This document shows positions 48,217-56,580 of a stretch of 62,584 nucleotides of DNA, piece after piece. Origin of the DNA: Gemmatimonadota bacterium (GTDB taxonomy: Bacteria; ARS69); assembly GCA_030747075.1 (NCBI GenBank), contig JASLLL010000014.1, positions 1-62,584 on the forward strand, written 5' to 3'. Every line of letters starts with the position of its first letter. The first letter of the stretch is position 1. Position numbers and translations under genes: made by a program. Under the pieces are notes generated by a model. That model worked only from the letters and a program-made list of their open reading frames with translations. It had not been told where the DNA came from and searched no databases.

Positions 48217-50465
48217 GATTCCTCCAGAACAAGCTCAAGCTCCGATGCCACCCGGTTTCCGCACCGGTCCGCCACGACGATCTTCACACGGACGGACTCT
48301 CCGCGAGGCACGGAAGCCGGGAAGCGCGCAGCGACCTCTCCCGTCTCCGTGTCGAGTTCGACAATGGTCGGCAGACCTTCCACGAGAACCTCGACGCCAT
48401 CGCAGTCCACGCCCGCGCCGTCGTCCCGCAGAGTGAATCGAAACACGAAGTCGTCAGCTCGATGCTCCAGCCGACCCGGTTCGATGATCGGGGGGATCGA
48501 ATCCTCGAACAGCCCCACGGGCAGCGGGGTTCGAACCTCGGCGACCCAAGCTTCCAGGGCGGGTTCCCACGCCCCGCCGATGGTACCGAAACCATCCCGT
48601 TCCTGCACGAAAAGTCCGAGCCGAAGCGGGTCAAAACTCCCGGGGCCGGGCGCGATGGCGACGGAGCACGGCACCGCCGGAGAGATGCACCCCGTATCCA
48701 GCCGAAAGAGAGAGCTTGCCGGGCGAAGGGCGCCGTCCTCCGGCGGCGGGATCTCGTGGAGCCGCGCGAAGACGGGACGGCGAAAGGCCCCGTCCGGGAG
48801 CGTCCATGTGCCGAGGCCCGAGGGAGAGATCAGAAGGGTCCGCCCGTCCACCCGAGCCGTGCCCGGAACCGGGAGTGCGGGAAGGCGGGCCGGACGCCCC
48901 CAGGGGTCCGCGCCGAGACCCGCGGCGGGCAGCGTGGAACTCCGGGGCGCGTCCGCGGGAAGGACCAGCCGAAGCCCGCCTCGCCCCCACGGCTCCGCGC
49001 CGGGAAAGTCCCCGGGCGCGCCTTCCCGGGGGAAGAGTAGCTCCAGCCATGCACCCGCTGTGACGACCGTCGGTGTGGAGAACACGACCTCCGCCGGCGG
49101 GTGCCCGGGAGTCGCCCGGACTACCGGGGCACTCTCCACGCCCAGCGCATCCATCGCCCAGACGCGGACGAGAGCCGGTACGCCCGCCAGAGCGAAGCAC
49201 GCACCGAACGCGCCCGTCTCGCCCACCGGGAGATCCACGGGTGCGCTCCAGTTTCGGCCTTCGTCCGTGGACCATTCCATGCGAACCCGCCGGACGGCGC
49301 GCCCCGGTCTGTCCACGACGCCCAGGACTTCCATCGAATCCGCCGAAGTCCCTCCCGGGGCCAGCGCAAGGAGCGCCACGCCCGGCGGCGGCGCGAACGA
49401 CAAGACCACGGTCAGACCGCCCTCGTTTCCGGCAGCGTCGTGTGCGCGAATCTCCAGCGTGCGGACCCGCTCCCCCGGGGCTTCGCCCGAAAGCGCCCCG
49501 TCTCCCGAGGGAGCAAACGCACCGGAGGCAGCCTCGGCTTCCGAAGTCCAGAGCCGGTGGAAGCGCCCCCGCCCTTCGTACGAATAGCGGGGATCCACCC
49601 GAAGGTCCATCTTCCCCGCATCCGCAAAGTCGAAGCGGTCGTAGTCGATGCTCCACCGTTCCTCGCCGTCTTCCAGAAGCGCCAGGCGCGACGGCCCCAG
49701 CCCCCGACGGCAGCCGGAGGTCGTTTCCTCGACTTCGACCTCGATTCCGATCATCCCGCGCACGGGCACGGGCTCACCGCGTGTCCCGGAGGCGAAGCGC
49801 TTCGCGGGGAACAGCACGGTCCCCGCTTTCCCCTCGACGGCGGATCCCGGTTCGAGCGGCACCAGCCCCACGCGGACGATCCCGGGAGGGGAGTCATCCC
49901 TAACGCCAAACCCGTGTGCCAGCGGGTCCATGGGCCGCTCGTCGATGTCGCGGACTTCGAAGTGCAGATGCGGCACACCCACGCCGGACTGGCCCGTGTA
50001 GGCCACCACCTCCCCCCGGGAAACGGGGAGGCTCCCCGGTGCGAACTCGTAGTCCAGGTACGCGTCCCCCGCGGCGTCCTGAAGAGCGCGAACGGAGTCC
50101 GCCGCCGCTCCGGCAAAGCGGGACAGGTGGGCGTAGACGGCAGTTCGTCCATCGTGAAGCCGAAGGTAGACCGCTTTCCCGTAGCCGTAGCAGGACACGC
50201 GAACGCGTGAGATCTCGCCATCGGCCACCGCCCGGCACTCGTAACCGACGCGCCCCCAAGTGGAAATGTCGATCCCCGAGTGGAAATGCCCGGGGCGGAA
50301 CTCCGCGAAGGAGGAAGTGACGCACCAGCCAGCATCCGTTGGCCAGACGGCAGGAGGGCTTCCGGCGGCACAGCGACCGGCCCATCCGGCGAAAGCCAGC
50401 GGAAGAACGACGCTCAGAACGGCTGAAAGGAGTGGTCGGCAGGGCCGGTGGGCGGGATTTCTCAT
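48213..50465 (-). CDS. Secreted M23 metallopeptidase (murein endopeptidase-like)
   Basis: 750 residues from the ATG at 50465. Signal segment LLSAVLSVVLPLAFAGWAG. The LytM domain sits at about residues 60-190 with the zinc ligands in HFHSGIDIS and HLHFEVRDIDERP, followed by DPLAHGF. The remaining 550 residues are Ig-like modules, probably for wall or surface binding. The family cuts peptide cross-links in peptidoglycan or activates amidases. No Shine-Dalgarno sequence precedes the ATG; a strong promoter ends 10 nt before it, suggesting a nearly leaderless message. Confidence 0.87.
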   Translation of the reverse strand: MRNPAHRPCRPLLSAVLSVVLPLAFAGWAGRCAAGSPPAVWPTDAGWCVTSSFAEFRPGHFHSGIDISTWGRVGYECRAVADGEISRVRVSCYGYGKAVYLRLHDGRTAVYAHLSRFAGAAADSVRALQDAAGDAYLDYEFAPGSLPVSRGEVVAYTGQSGVGVPHLHFEVRDIDERPMDPLAHGFGVRDDSPPGIVRVGLVPLEPGSAVEGKAGTVLFPAKRFASGTRGEPVPVRGMIGIEVEVEETTSGCRRGLGPSRLALLEDGEERWSIDYDRFDFADAGKMDLRVDPRYSYEGRGRFHRLWTSEAEAASGAFAPSGDGALSGEAPGERVRTLEIRAHDAAGNEGGLTVVLSFAPPPGVALLALAPGGTSADSMEVLGVVDRPGRAVRRVRMEWSTDEGRNWSAPVDLPVGETGAFGACFALAGVPALVRVWAMDALGVESAPVVRATPGHPPAEVVFSTPTVVTAGAWLELLFPREGAPGDFPGAEPWGRGGLRLVLPADAPRSSTLPAAGLGADPWGRPARLPALPVPGTARVDGRTLLISPSGLGTWTLPDGAFRRPVFARLHEIPPPEDGALRPASSLFRLDTGCISPAVPCSVAIAPGPGSFDPLRLGLFVQERDGFGTIGGAWEPALEAWVAEVRTPLPVGLFEDSIPPIIEPGRLEHRADDFVFRFTLRDDGAGVDCDGVEVLVEGLPTIVELDTETGEVAARFPASVPRGESVRVKIVVADRCGNRVASELELVLEES

Positions 50466-50475
50466 GCGTGAATCG

Positions 50476-50503
50476 ATTATCACCGCTGCGCAGGGGGTGT
50501 CAA
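50476..50503 (-). promoter_or_regulatory. Promoter of the M23-dnaE operon
   Basis: Perfect -35 TTGACA (50498-50503), 16-nt spacer, -10 GATAAT (50476-50481; 5 of 6). The expected start lies only 3-4 nt before the ATG. Confidence 0.7.
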
Positions 50504-50521
50504 GACGCGTCGCCCTCACGC

Positions 50522-50551
50522 TTGCCCGCCCTTCCGAAGGCGTGATATCTT
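50522..50551 (+). promoter_or_regulatory. Promoter of the PpiD/SurA-like gene
   Basis: -35 TTGCCC (50522-50527), 18-nt spacer, -10 TATCTT (50546-50551) with an upstream TG (extended form). It is divergent from the M23 promoter. Confidence 0.55.
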
Positions 50552-50608
50552 CGCCGGGCTTTCCGCGAACCGGAACCTTTCTGCGCTGAGACTCACGGGA
50601 GATCCGCC

Positions 50609-52456
50609 ATGCTGATGAACACTCTCAGGGAGAAGACCCGCGTGGTCCTCTTCCTCGCCCTGGTCGCCTTTCTCGGGCTGATCTTCTTCGACTGGGGCAT
50701 GCAGTCCACGCGAGGCGGAGGCCCGGGGGGCGGCGGTGCCATTGGGAAGGTGAACGGACAGGACATCCCGTTCGATTCCTACCGCGCCACTCGGCAGAAC
50801 ACCGTCCGCGAGTTCGAGCAGGGCACCGGGCGCTCGCCCGACGACGCGGACCTGGAGCGCATCGAATCCCAGACATGGCTCACGCTCATCCAGGAAACGC
50901 TGCTCGTTCAGAGCGTCAAGAAGTACGGGATCGGGGCCTCGGATGCGGAAGTGCTGGAAGTGCTCCGGAGCAACCCGCCCGCCATCCTGCGTTCCCAGTT
51001 CGTCAACGAAGAGGGGCAGTTCGACGCCGTCGCCTATCAGCGGGCCATGGCGGACCCGTCCATCGACTGGTCGGGCGTGGAGCAGTACATCCGATCCACG
51101 ATGCCCATGGACAAGCTCGTGGCCTATGTCGGGATGAATGCGCGCGTCACCTCCGCGGAGGTCCGCTCCCAGTTCGACCGCCAGCATGAAACCGCGCGCG
51201 TGAAGCATGTCACTTCGCTCATCAGCGCGGTGGAACTGGAGGAGGCGGACGAGACGCCGCCTGAGACCGCGCTCACCGCCTACTACGAATCCCATCGCGA
51301 GGACTTCCAGATCGGGGAGCAGGCCGTACTGGAAGTGATCCAGTTTCCGAAGACACCCTCTCCGGCGGATTCCGAAGAGGTTCGTCAGGATCTCCTGGAC
51401 CTGCGGGAGATGGCCCTCGAAGGAACGGACTTCGCGGATCTCGCCACGGAGTGGTCGGAAGAACCCGCGTCTGCGGAGCGCGGCGGAGATCTGGGGTTCT
51501 TCGGCGTCGGGGAGATGCCCCCCGCTCTGGAGAGCGCGGCCATGGGGCTTGATCCCGGAGAGATCTCCGAAGTCGTCCGGACGGACTTCGGCCTGCACAT
51601 TGTGAAGGTGGAAGAGAAGAAGACCGAAGAGGATCGAGACCTCGTCCGGGCGCGACACATCCTGATGCGCGTCGAGCCTTCCCGGAAGACCATCATGAAG
51701 GCGGCGGCCCGGAGCGACGACTTTGCCGCCGCGCTCGCCGAGGGCGGTGACTTCGCGAAGACCGCGGACGAGTTCGGCATCGAGCTGGTCCGAACGGACC
51801 CCTTCACCCGGAGCGAGCGCGTGCCGGGCATCGGGTACCTGCGAGGCGTCCGCAACCTGGCATTCCGCGAAGATCCGGGCGCGACCTCTCCGGATCCTGA
51901 GGAGAATGATCAAGGCTTCTTCCTGTACCGGCTCGTGGAGCGGATTCCCGCCCATGCCCAGCCAATGGACGAGGTACTGGACACGGTCCGCGCTTATGTC
52001 GTCCGCGAACTCCGTGCCACCCGGGCGCAGGAGGCGCTGGAGGCCGCCGTCGCCGCATCGGACGGATCGCTCGAGGGAATCGCGCGAGAGCTGGGAACGG
52101 AGATCAAGACGCCCAAGGAGTTCACGCGGGATTCGTTCGTCCCGGGAGTCGGCGTCCGAAACGACTTCAGCGCGGCGGCATTCTCCATGGATCCCGGATC
52201 CGTATCCGAAGTCCTGGAGACCGACCGGGGCTTCCATGTCCTGATGGTGGAAGAGCGAATCCCGGGCGAGGAAGCCCTTTTCGTCGAGAAGCAGGCGGAG
52301 ATCCGCAACCGGCTCATCGGTGACAAGCGGCAGCGCCTCCTGGCGGGCTGGCTGGAGCAGCTTCTGGTGAACGCGGAGATCGAGGACTTCCGTACGCGGT
52401 CCGAGACCCTGTGGACGCCGGACGACGCCGTGCTGTCCTACCTGCGAGAGAACTGA
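50609..52456 (+). CDS. PpiD/SurA-type periplasmic peptidyl-prolyl isomerase
   Basis: 615 residues. A short cytoplasmic start (MLMNTLREKTR) and one membrane helix (VVLFLALVAFLGLIFF) anchor it, as in PpiD. A SurA_N-like helical domain follows (GKVNGQDIPFDSYRATRQN). The parvulin domain is around residues 235-335, with GGDLGFFGVGEMPPALE and IVKVEE. A second parvulin-like repeat (FSMDPGSVSEVLETDRGFHV) lies near the C-terminus. It helps fold proteins as they leave the Sec channel, including outer-membrane proteins, which this window has in plenty. RBS: GGGAGATCCGCC before ATG. Confidence 0.87.
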   Translation: MLMNTLREKTRVVLFLALVAFLGLIFFDWGMQSTRGGGPGGGGAIGKVNGQDIPFDSYRATRQNTVREFEQGTGRSPDDADLERIESQTWLTLIQETLLVQSVKKYGIGASDAEVLEVLRSNPPAILRSQFVNEEGQFDAVAYQRAMADPSIDWSGVEQYIRSTMPMDKLVAYVGMNARVTSAEVRSQFDRQHETARVKHVTSLISAVELEEADETPPETALTAYYESHREDFQIGEQAVLEVIQFPKTPSPADSEEVRQDLLDLREMALEGTDFADLATEWSEEPASAERGGDLGFFGVGEMPPALESAAMGLDPGEISEVVRTDFGLHIVKVEEKKTEEDRDLVRARHILMRVEPSRKTIMKAAARSDDFAAALAEGGDFAKTADEFGIELVRTDPFTRSERVPGIGYLRGVRNLAFREDPGATSPDPEENDQGFFLYRLVERIPAHAQPMDEVLDTVRAYVVRELRATRAQEALEAAVAASDGSLEGIARELGTEIKTPKEFTRDSFVPGVGVRNDFSAAAFSMDPGSVSEVLETDRGFHVLMVEERIPGEEALFVEKQAEIRNRLIGDKRQRLLAGWLEQLLVNAEIEDFRTRSETLWTPDDAVLSYLREN

Positions 52457-52491
52457 CCGGAGACGCCCTCGCGGACCCGCCTTTCCGGGTG

Positions 52492-52516
52492 GTCGCCCCG
52501 GCTCACCGGCGGCGAC
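52492..52516. terminator. Hairpin between convergent genes (possible bidirectional terminator)
   Basis: GTCGCC-CCGG / CCGG-C-GGCGAC: a ten-pair stem with one bulge and a CTCA loop. It lies between the PpiD-like stop and the tatA stop. No T-tract on either side, so intrinsic termination is uncertain. Confidence 0.4.
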
Positions 52517-52542
52517 AGCCCGGACGGGCGCCGCATGAGGTG

Positions 52543-52842
52543 CTAGACCGGGTCGTCCATTCCCTTGGGGACTTCCGGCGAGTCCGTGTCCTTCGCGGAG
52601 GTCTCATCCCGGATCCCTGTGGGCAAAGACTCCTTCCCCGCCTTCGGAGTTTCCCCGGACTCCGCCTCCCGCACCGCTTCGGCCAGGTTCATTTCGCGCT
52701 GCATCTCGGTGGAGAGCTTGCGAACCTCGCGGATGCCCTTCCCGATCCCGCGCGCCACCTCGGGGATCTTCTTCGGGCCGAACACCAGAAGCACAATCAG
52801 GAAGATGAGGATGAGTTCCATTCCGCCGATACCGCCCGGCAT
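52543..52842 (-). CDS. tatA: Sec-independent protein translocase TatA/TatB
   Basis: 99 residues with the family plan: one N-terminal helix (ELILIFLIVLLVFGP), the Phe-Gly hinge, then an amphipathic helix (KKIPEVARGIGKGIREVRK) and an acidic tail. GAGGAGGAGACGGAC precedes the ATG. It forms part of the channel that exports folded proteins. Length is between typical TatA and TatB, so the choice is open. No tatC is in the window. It ends the fol/pan operon. Confidence 0.9.
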   Translation of the reverse strand: MPGGIGGMELILIFLIVLLVFGPKKIPEVARGIGKGIREVRKLSTEMQREMNLAEAVREAESGETPKAGKESLPTGIRDETSAKDTDSPEVPKGMDDPV

Positions 52843-52857
52843 GTCCGTCTCCTCCTC

Positions 52858-53124
52858 TTAGTACCAGCGAAGCAGGTAGGTGGCGAAGACCACCCCCAGC
52901 ACCGCCATCAGATTGATCTTCACGGTGAAGCCGACCGTGAAGGACAACGCGACAAGATTCACTGTGGCCGGGCCCACGGAAGTACCGACAGACAGAAGGA
53001 AGAACTCCTTCACCACGCCGTCCGGGAGAATGAGGCCAATGGCCTCTCCGACAATCGCCCCGATGAGGAGTCCCAGTATAATCCCGAACACGAGAATGCC
53101 GGGACTTCGATGGCGAACCGTCAT
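52858..53124 (-). CDS. DUF4321 two-helix membrane protein
   Basis: 88 residues with two hydrophobic segments (ILVFGIILGLLIGAIVG and LMAVLGVVFATYLLRWY). The family pattern is LP-GVVKEFF ... VGFTVKINLMAVLG. Function unknown. The start overlaps the LytR_C stop (ATGA), and tatA follows 15 nt later, so it belongs to the same transcript. Conserved association with tatA-like and envelope genes would suggest an envelope role, but this is inference. Confidence 0.8.
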   Translation of the reverse strand: MTVRHRSPGILVFGIILGLLIGAIVGEAIGLILPDGVVKEFFLLSVGTSVGPATVNLVALSFTVGFTVKINLMAVLGVVFATYLLRWY

Positions 53125-53522
53125 GCTCCCTCCTTCCGGGCCGTCGCCCGATCCTTCCCGAGGATGACCGTCACATCCAGCAGGATGTCCGTGTTCCTCT
53201 GCTGGACGGAGGGCTCCACTCCCAGTGCGGATGCGACGCGCCGCGCGTACTCCGGCTGCCCGACACGATCCAGCACAAGTGTCCGCTCGTAATCGAAGCG
53301 TCGCGCGTTCCCGATGGCGACGACATCAAAGCCCACATCCCTCAGTTCTTCCGCAAGAATCAGCCCCGCGCCGGACTCCCCGCTGCCGTTGAGCACTTCC
53401 ACGCGAATGGGCGAACCGTCAGTGCGAAGCGACTCCGCTCGCTCACCCTTCCCGGACGACAGAAGAAACACGAAACCGACTGCGGCTGCGACAACCCCTC
53501 CGATGAGCCCGGCGGCTTTCAC
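53121..53522 (-). CDS. LytR_C-domain membrane-anchored protein
   Basis: 133 residues from a GTG at 53522 overlapping the HIT gene stop. One N-terminal membrane helix (AAGLIGGVVAAAVGFVFLL), then the LytR C-terminal domain with IRVEVLNGSGESGAGLILAEELRDVGFDV cut here as VEVLNGSGESGAG and LRDVGFDVV. The LytR-CpsA-Psr catalytic domain is absent, so this is the accessory domain alone. Such proteins sit at the outer face of the inner membrane; the role is unclear. Confidence 0.8.
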   Translation of the reverse strand: MKAAGLIGGVVAAAVGFVFLLSSGKGERAESLRTDGSPIRVEVLNGSGESGAGLILAEELRDVGFDVVAIGNARRFDYERTLVLDRVGQPEYARRVASALGVEPSVQQRNTDILLDVTVILGKDRATARKEGA

Positions 53523-54061
53523 TCCGCCCCCTCCTTCTTCTCCAGCTCCGCAATGACGCCCTCGCGGATGCGAGACCAGGTGGCCTCCAGCGCCTCCGGC
53601 AGCACCTTGGTTTCTGCCGTCACGGGCATGAAGTTGGTGTCGCCGGTCCACCGCGGCACCAGATGGAGGTGCAGGTGATCCGGGATTCCCGCCCCCGCGA
53701 CGCGGCCCAGATTCATCCCCAGATTGAACCCGTGGGGCTGGTGGGTGGAATCCAGAACGCGCTGCATGAGCGCGGCCAGTTCCATGACTTCCGAAGCCTC
53801 CTTCGAACTGAACTCGCCGAACTCGGACACATGGCGTTTCGGGACGACCATCATGTGCCCGTTATTGTACGGGTAGAGATTCAGGACCACGAAGCAGGTA
53901 TCCCCCCGATGCAGCACGAGATTTCCGGGGCCGTCTTCTTCCTCAAGGAGTGTGCAGAAGATGCAGCCGTCTGTGGGTTCGCCGATGGAGCGGATGTACT
54001 TCATTCGCCAGGTGGCCCAGAGCCGCGTGAGGAGTGTTCCTTCCGCGTCCCGGCCACTCAT
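53519..54061 (-). CDS. HIT-family nucleotide hydrolase/transferase
   Basis: 180 residues from the ATG at 54061, which overlaps the next gene's stop. HIT motif HLHLHLVPRW with the catalytic middle His. An upstream CIFC (CIFCTLLEE) and PYNNGHMMVVPKRHV are typical of the bacterial FHIT/APH1-like group. They hydrolyse or phosphorolyse dinucleoside polyphosphates such as Ap4A. Cytoplasmic. Embedded in the fol/pan operon by 4-nt overlaps on both sides. Confidence 0.9.
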   Translation of the reverse strand: MSGRDAEGTLLTRLWATWRMKYIRSIGEPTDGCIFCTLLEEEDGPGNLVLHRGDTCFVVLNLYPYNNGHMMVVPKRHVSEFGEFSSKEASEVMELAALMQRVLDSTHQPHGFNLGMNLGRVAGAGIPDHLHLHLVPRWTGDTNFMPVTAETKVLPEALEATWSRIREGVIAELEKKEGAE

Positions 54062-54804
54062 GATCCCTCCCGCTCCAGAATCTCGCACGCTTCCCGGAGT
54101 TGATCCGGATTGTTCACGCCGAGGATCTCTTCCGGCTGCGCTGCCGCGACGGCCACCGCTTTCTTCCCGGCGCGCCGGAGAATGCCGACGGCATCGGTCA
54201 GGTAGTATTCGCCCTGTGCGTTGTTCGCCCCGATGCGTGCAAGAGCGGAGAGAAGGTCCTCCCGACAGAAGCAGTAGACGCCGGAGTTGACTTCATCGAT
54301 CGCGCGCTGATCTACGGTGGCGTCTTTTTCCTCCACGATGCCGATGAAGTCACCGTCGTCATTGCGCACGATCCGACCGTACCCGAAGGGATCGGCAAAC
54401 CGGGCGGTGAGCACGGTCACGGCGGCACCACTCTCCTGATGCCGGGCAAGGAGCGTGGCCAGCGTGCTTCCTCGAAGAAGCGGCGTGTCTCCGGCCAGCA
54501 CCAGCACATCCCCATCCGCCTCGCCGAGAAGAGGCGCGGCACGGCGTACGGCATCGGCAGTGCCCAGACGCTCCGTCTGGACGACAAACTCCCAGCCTTC
54601 TTCGCGGAAGGCGTCCCGCACGAGATCCGCGCCGTTCCCGATCACGACGATGATCCGCGCCGCACCCGACTCGCGTGCCGCACGACCGACATGCGCCAGC
54701 AGAGGTTCTCCCGCCGCTTCGTGCAGCACCTTGGGCAGGTCGGACTTCATCCGCTTGCCCTCCCCCGCCGCGAGAATCACCGCCACTCCGTCTGTTTCCG
54801 TCAC
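54058..54804 (-). CDS. Stand-alone UDP-GlcNAc pyrophosphorylase-like nucleotidyltransferase (GlmU N-terminal domain only)
   Basis: 248 residues from a GTG at 54804 that overlaps the panC stop. Signature loop ILAAGEGKRMKSDLPKVLH, then QTERLGTADAVRRAAP, VLAGDTPLL and EVNSGVYCF, all as in GlmU. It ends right after GVNNPDQLREACE, where GlmU normally continues into its acetyltransferase beta-helix. So only uridylyl transfer is expected, and acetylation must come from another protein or not be needed. The ending is clean, with no sign of a frameshift. Confidence 0.87.
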   Translation of the reverse strand: MTETDGVAVILAAGEGKRMKSDLPKVLHEAAGEPLLAHVGRAARESGAARIIVVIGNGADLVRDAFREEGWEFVVQTERLGTADAVRRAAPLLGEADGDVLVLAGDTPLLRGSTLATLLARHQESGAAVTVLTARFADPFGYGRIVRNDDGDFIGIVEEKDATVDQRAIDEVNSGVYCFCREDLLSALARIGANNAQGEYYLTDAVGILRRAGKKAVAVAAAQPEEILGVNNPDQLREACEILEREGS

Positions 54805-55682
54805 GACCCTTCTCCCGTTCCGTCTCCGTCGGCGACCGCCGACCCCAGAGACACATTGTCGATCAGTCGCCCCGCGCCCACGCCAACGGCCACGGCCAGG
54901 AGCGCGGGAGCGTCCCCGCCAGGCCAGGGCCCGATCGTCTCATTGTCCACAATCTCCACATACTCCTCCGACAGAAGAGGCTCTCCCGCCAGTTCGCTCC
55001 GCACTGCCGAAACGAGCTGCGCCGCGGAGCGTTCGCCGGACGCATAGAGTTCTTCCGCCGCGCGAATCCCCCGGGGAATGGCCGCCGCCGCGTGCCTCTC
55101 CTCCGGCGAGAGGTAGGCGTTCCGCGAACTCATGGCCAGACCGTCACTCTCCCGCACGGTGGGCGCCGTCAGGATGCGCCCCGGCAGGCGAAGATCCGCA
55201 GCCAGCCGCTTGACGATCAGCGCCTGCTGGGCGTCCTTCTCTCCGAACACTGAGAAGTCCGGCCGGACGATGTTCAGCAGCGTCGCCACCACCGTCGCCA
55301 CGCCTTCGAAGTGGCCGGAGCGAACGCGACCGCAAAGCCCCGCTTCCAGTGGTTTCACACGAACCGTGGTCGCAAATCCGTCCGGGTAGATCTCTGGAAC
55401 CGACGGAGCGAAGAACACCGACGCCCCCGCCTCCTCTGCAAGCTGAAGATCCCGGGGCCGATCCCGCGGATAGGTTCCGAAGTCCTCTCCCTGGCCAAAC
55501 TGCCGTGGATTCACGAAGACCGAGACCACCACCGACGCCCCGCGGCGCCGTGCAAATCTCACCAGCGAGAGGTGGCCTTCATGGAGCGCACCCATGGTCG
55601 GGACGAACCCCACCGGGTGGCCGCCCTCGCGGATTGCGGAAACCGCCCGGCGGACTTCCTCAACCGTCTTCGCGATCTCCAC
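54801..55682 (-). CDS. panC: Pantothenate synthetase
   Basis: 293 residues from a GTG at 55682, chosen because GGAGG lies seven nt upstream; a GTG eight codons earlier is possible. Family motifs: VPTMGALHEGHLSLVR (HxGH), SVFVNPRQFGQGEDF, FGEKDAQQALIVKRLAADL and MSSRNAYLS. It joins pantoate to beta-alanine using ATP. It overlaps panB by 23 nt, so the two pantothenate steps are co-expressed. Confidence 0.95.
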   Translation of the reverse strand: MEIAKTVEEVRRAVSAIREGGHPVGFVPTMGALHEGHLSLVRFARRRGASVVVSVFVNPRQFGQGEDFGTYPRDRPRDLQLAEEAGASVFFAPSVPEIYPDGFATTVRVKPLEAGLCGRVRSGHFEGVATVVATLLNIVRPDFSVFGEKDAQQALIVKRLAADLRLPGRILTAPTVRESDGLAMSSRNAYLSPEERHAAAAIPRGIRAAEELYASGERSAAQLVSAVRSELAGEPLLSEEYVEIVDNETIGPWPGGDAPALLAVAVGVGAGRLIDNVSLGSAVADGDGTGEGS

Positions 55683-56493
55683 GGTCGGGCCTCCGCTCTC
55701 CGGCACTGTAGCTGTGCTCCAGGTCAGGGAAAGCGCCGTCTCGGACTTCGACCCGGAAACGCCGCAGCGCCTCCACCATCACGCGGCCGACCTCTGCGTA
55801 CCGCTTCACAAACCGCGGCTGGATTCCGTTCTCCAGACCGAGAATGTCGTGGAACACCAGGACCTGCCCGTCGCAGTGCGGTCCCGCCCCGATCCCGATT
55901 GTGGGAATGTCCACCGCAGCGGTGATCTCTGCGGCCAGTTCGTAGGGGATCCCCTCCAGAACCATGGAGAAACACCCCGCGCCCTCCAGCAGGGTGGCGT
56001 CTTCGATCAGTCGCTTGCGGGAAGTACGGTCCTTCCCCTGCACGCGATACCCGCCGAAACGGTGGATCGACTGCGGCGTGAGCCCCAGGTGTCCCATGAC
56101 CGGGATGGAAGCATCCGTCAGGCCGCCGATGACATCCAGGAACTCCCGGCCGCCCTCCAGCTTGACCGCCTGCGCGCGCCCTTCCTTGATGAGCCGGCCC
56201 GCGTTCCGCACGGCGTCATGCCGCCCGGACTGGAACGAAAGAAAGGGCATGTCCGCGATCACAAAAGCGCGCGGCCGGGCGCGCGTTACCATACGCGCGT
56301 GGTAGACCATGTCGTCCAGCGTGACCGGGAGGGTGTTCTCGTGCCCCTGCACGACCATCCCGAGCGAGTCCCCCACCAGGAGCGCATCCACGCCCGCTTC
56401 GTCGCAGATGCGCGCGGAGGGGTAGTCGTAGGCGGTGACCACGGTGATCCGCTCTCCACGCCGCTTCATGGCGTGCAGCGTTCTCACGGACAC
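55660..56493 (-). CDS. panB: 3-methyl-2-oxobutanoate hydroxymethyltransferase
   Basis: 277 residues from a GTG at 56493 (GAGAGAAG upstream). TIM-barrel marks: VVTAYDYPSARICDEAGVD, LLVGDSLGMVVQGHENTLP, GHLGLTPQS and TIGIGAGPHCDGQVLVFHD, containing metal and ketopantoate contacts. It makes ketopantoate from 2-ketoisovalerate and methylene-tetrahydrofolate. The folate cofactor links it to folB/folK upstream in the same transcript. Confidence 0.96.
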   Translation of the reverse strand: MSVRTLHAMKRRGERITVVTAYDYPSARICDEAGVDALLVGDSLGMVVQGHENTLPVTLDDMVYHARMVTRARPRAFVIADMPFLSFQSGRHDAVRNAGRLIKEGRAQAVKLEGGREFLDVIGGLTDASIPVMGHLGLTPQSIHRFGGYRVQGKDRTSRKRLIEDATLLEGAGCFSMVLEGIPYELAAEITAAVDIPTIGIGAGPHCDGQVLVFHDILGLENGIQPRFVKRYAEVGRVMVEALRRFRVEVRDGAFPDLEHSYSAGERRPDRGDREDG

Positions 56494-56548
56494 CGGCGAC
56501 TTCTCTCGTGCGATGGGAACCCCCTCCTTCCGGAGCGGCCAGTGTACC

Positions 56549-56569
56549 CGACCGGGACCGGCCCGGTCG
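56549..56569 (-). other. Stem-loop between deoxynucleoside kinase and panB genes
   Basis: Perfect 8-bp stem CGACCGGG / CCCGGTCG with a 5-nt loop, 11 nt after the kinase stop. No T-tract, so probably a processing or pausing site and not a full terminator. Confidence 0.45.
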
Positions 56570-56580
56570 AGGTGTGCGGT

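Noticed and set aside
45910-49587. A 1225-codon open frame on the plus strand opposite dnaE and the M23 gene
   Set aside because: It mirrors the codon structure of strongly supported genes in GC-rich DNA, is Arg/Pro-rich, and shows no domain or ribosome-binding site.
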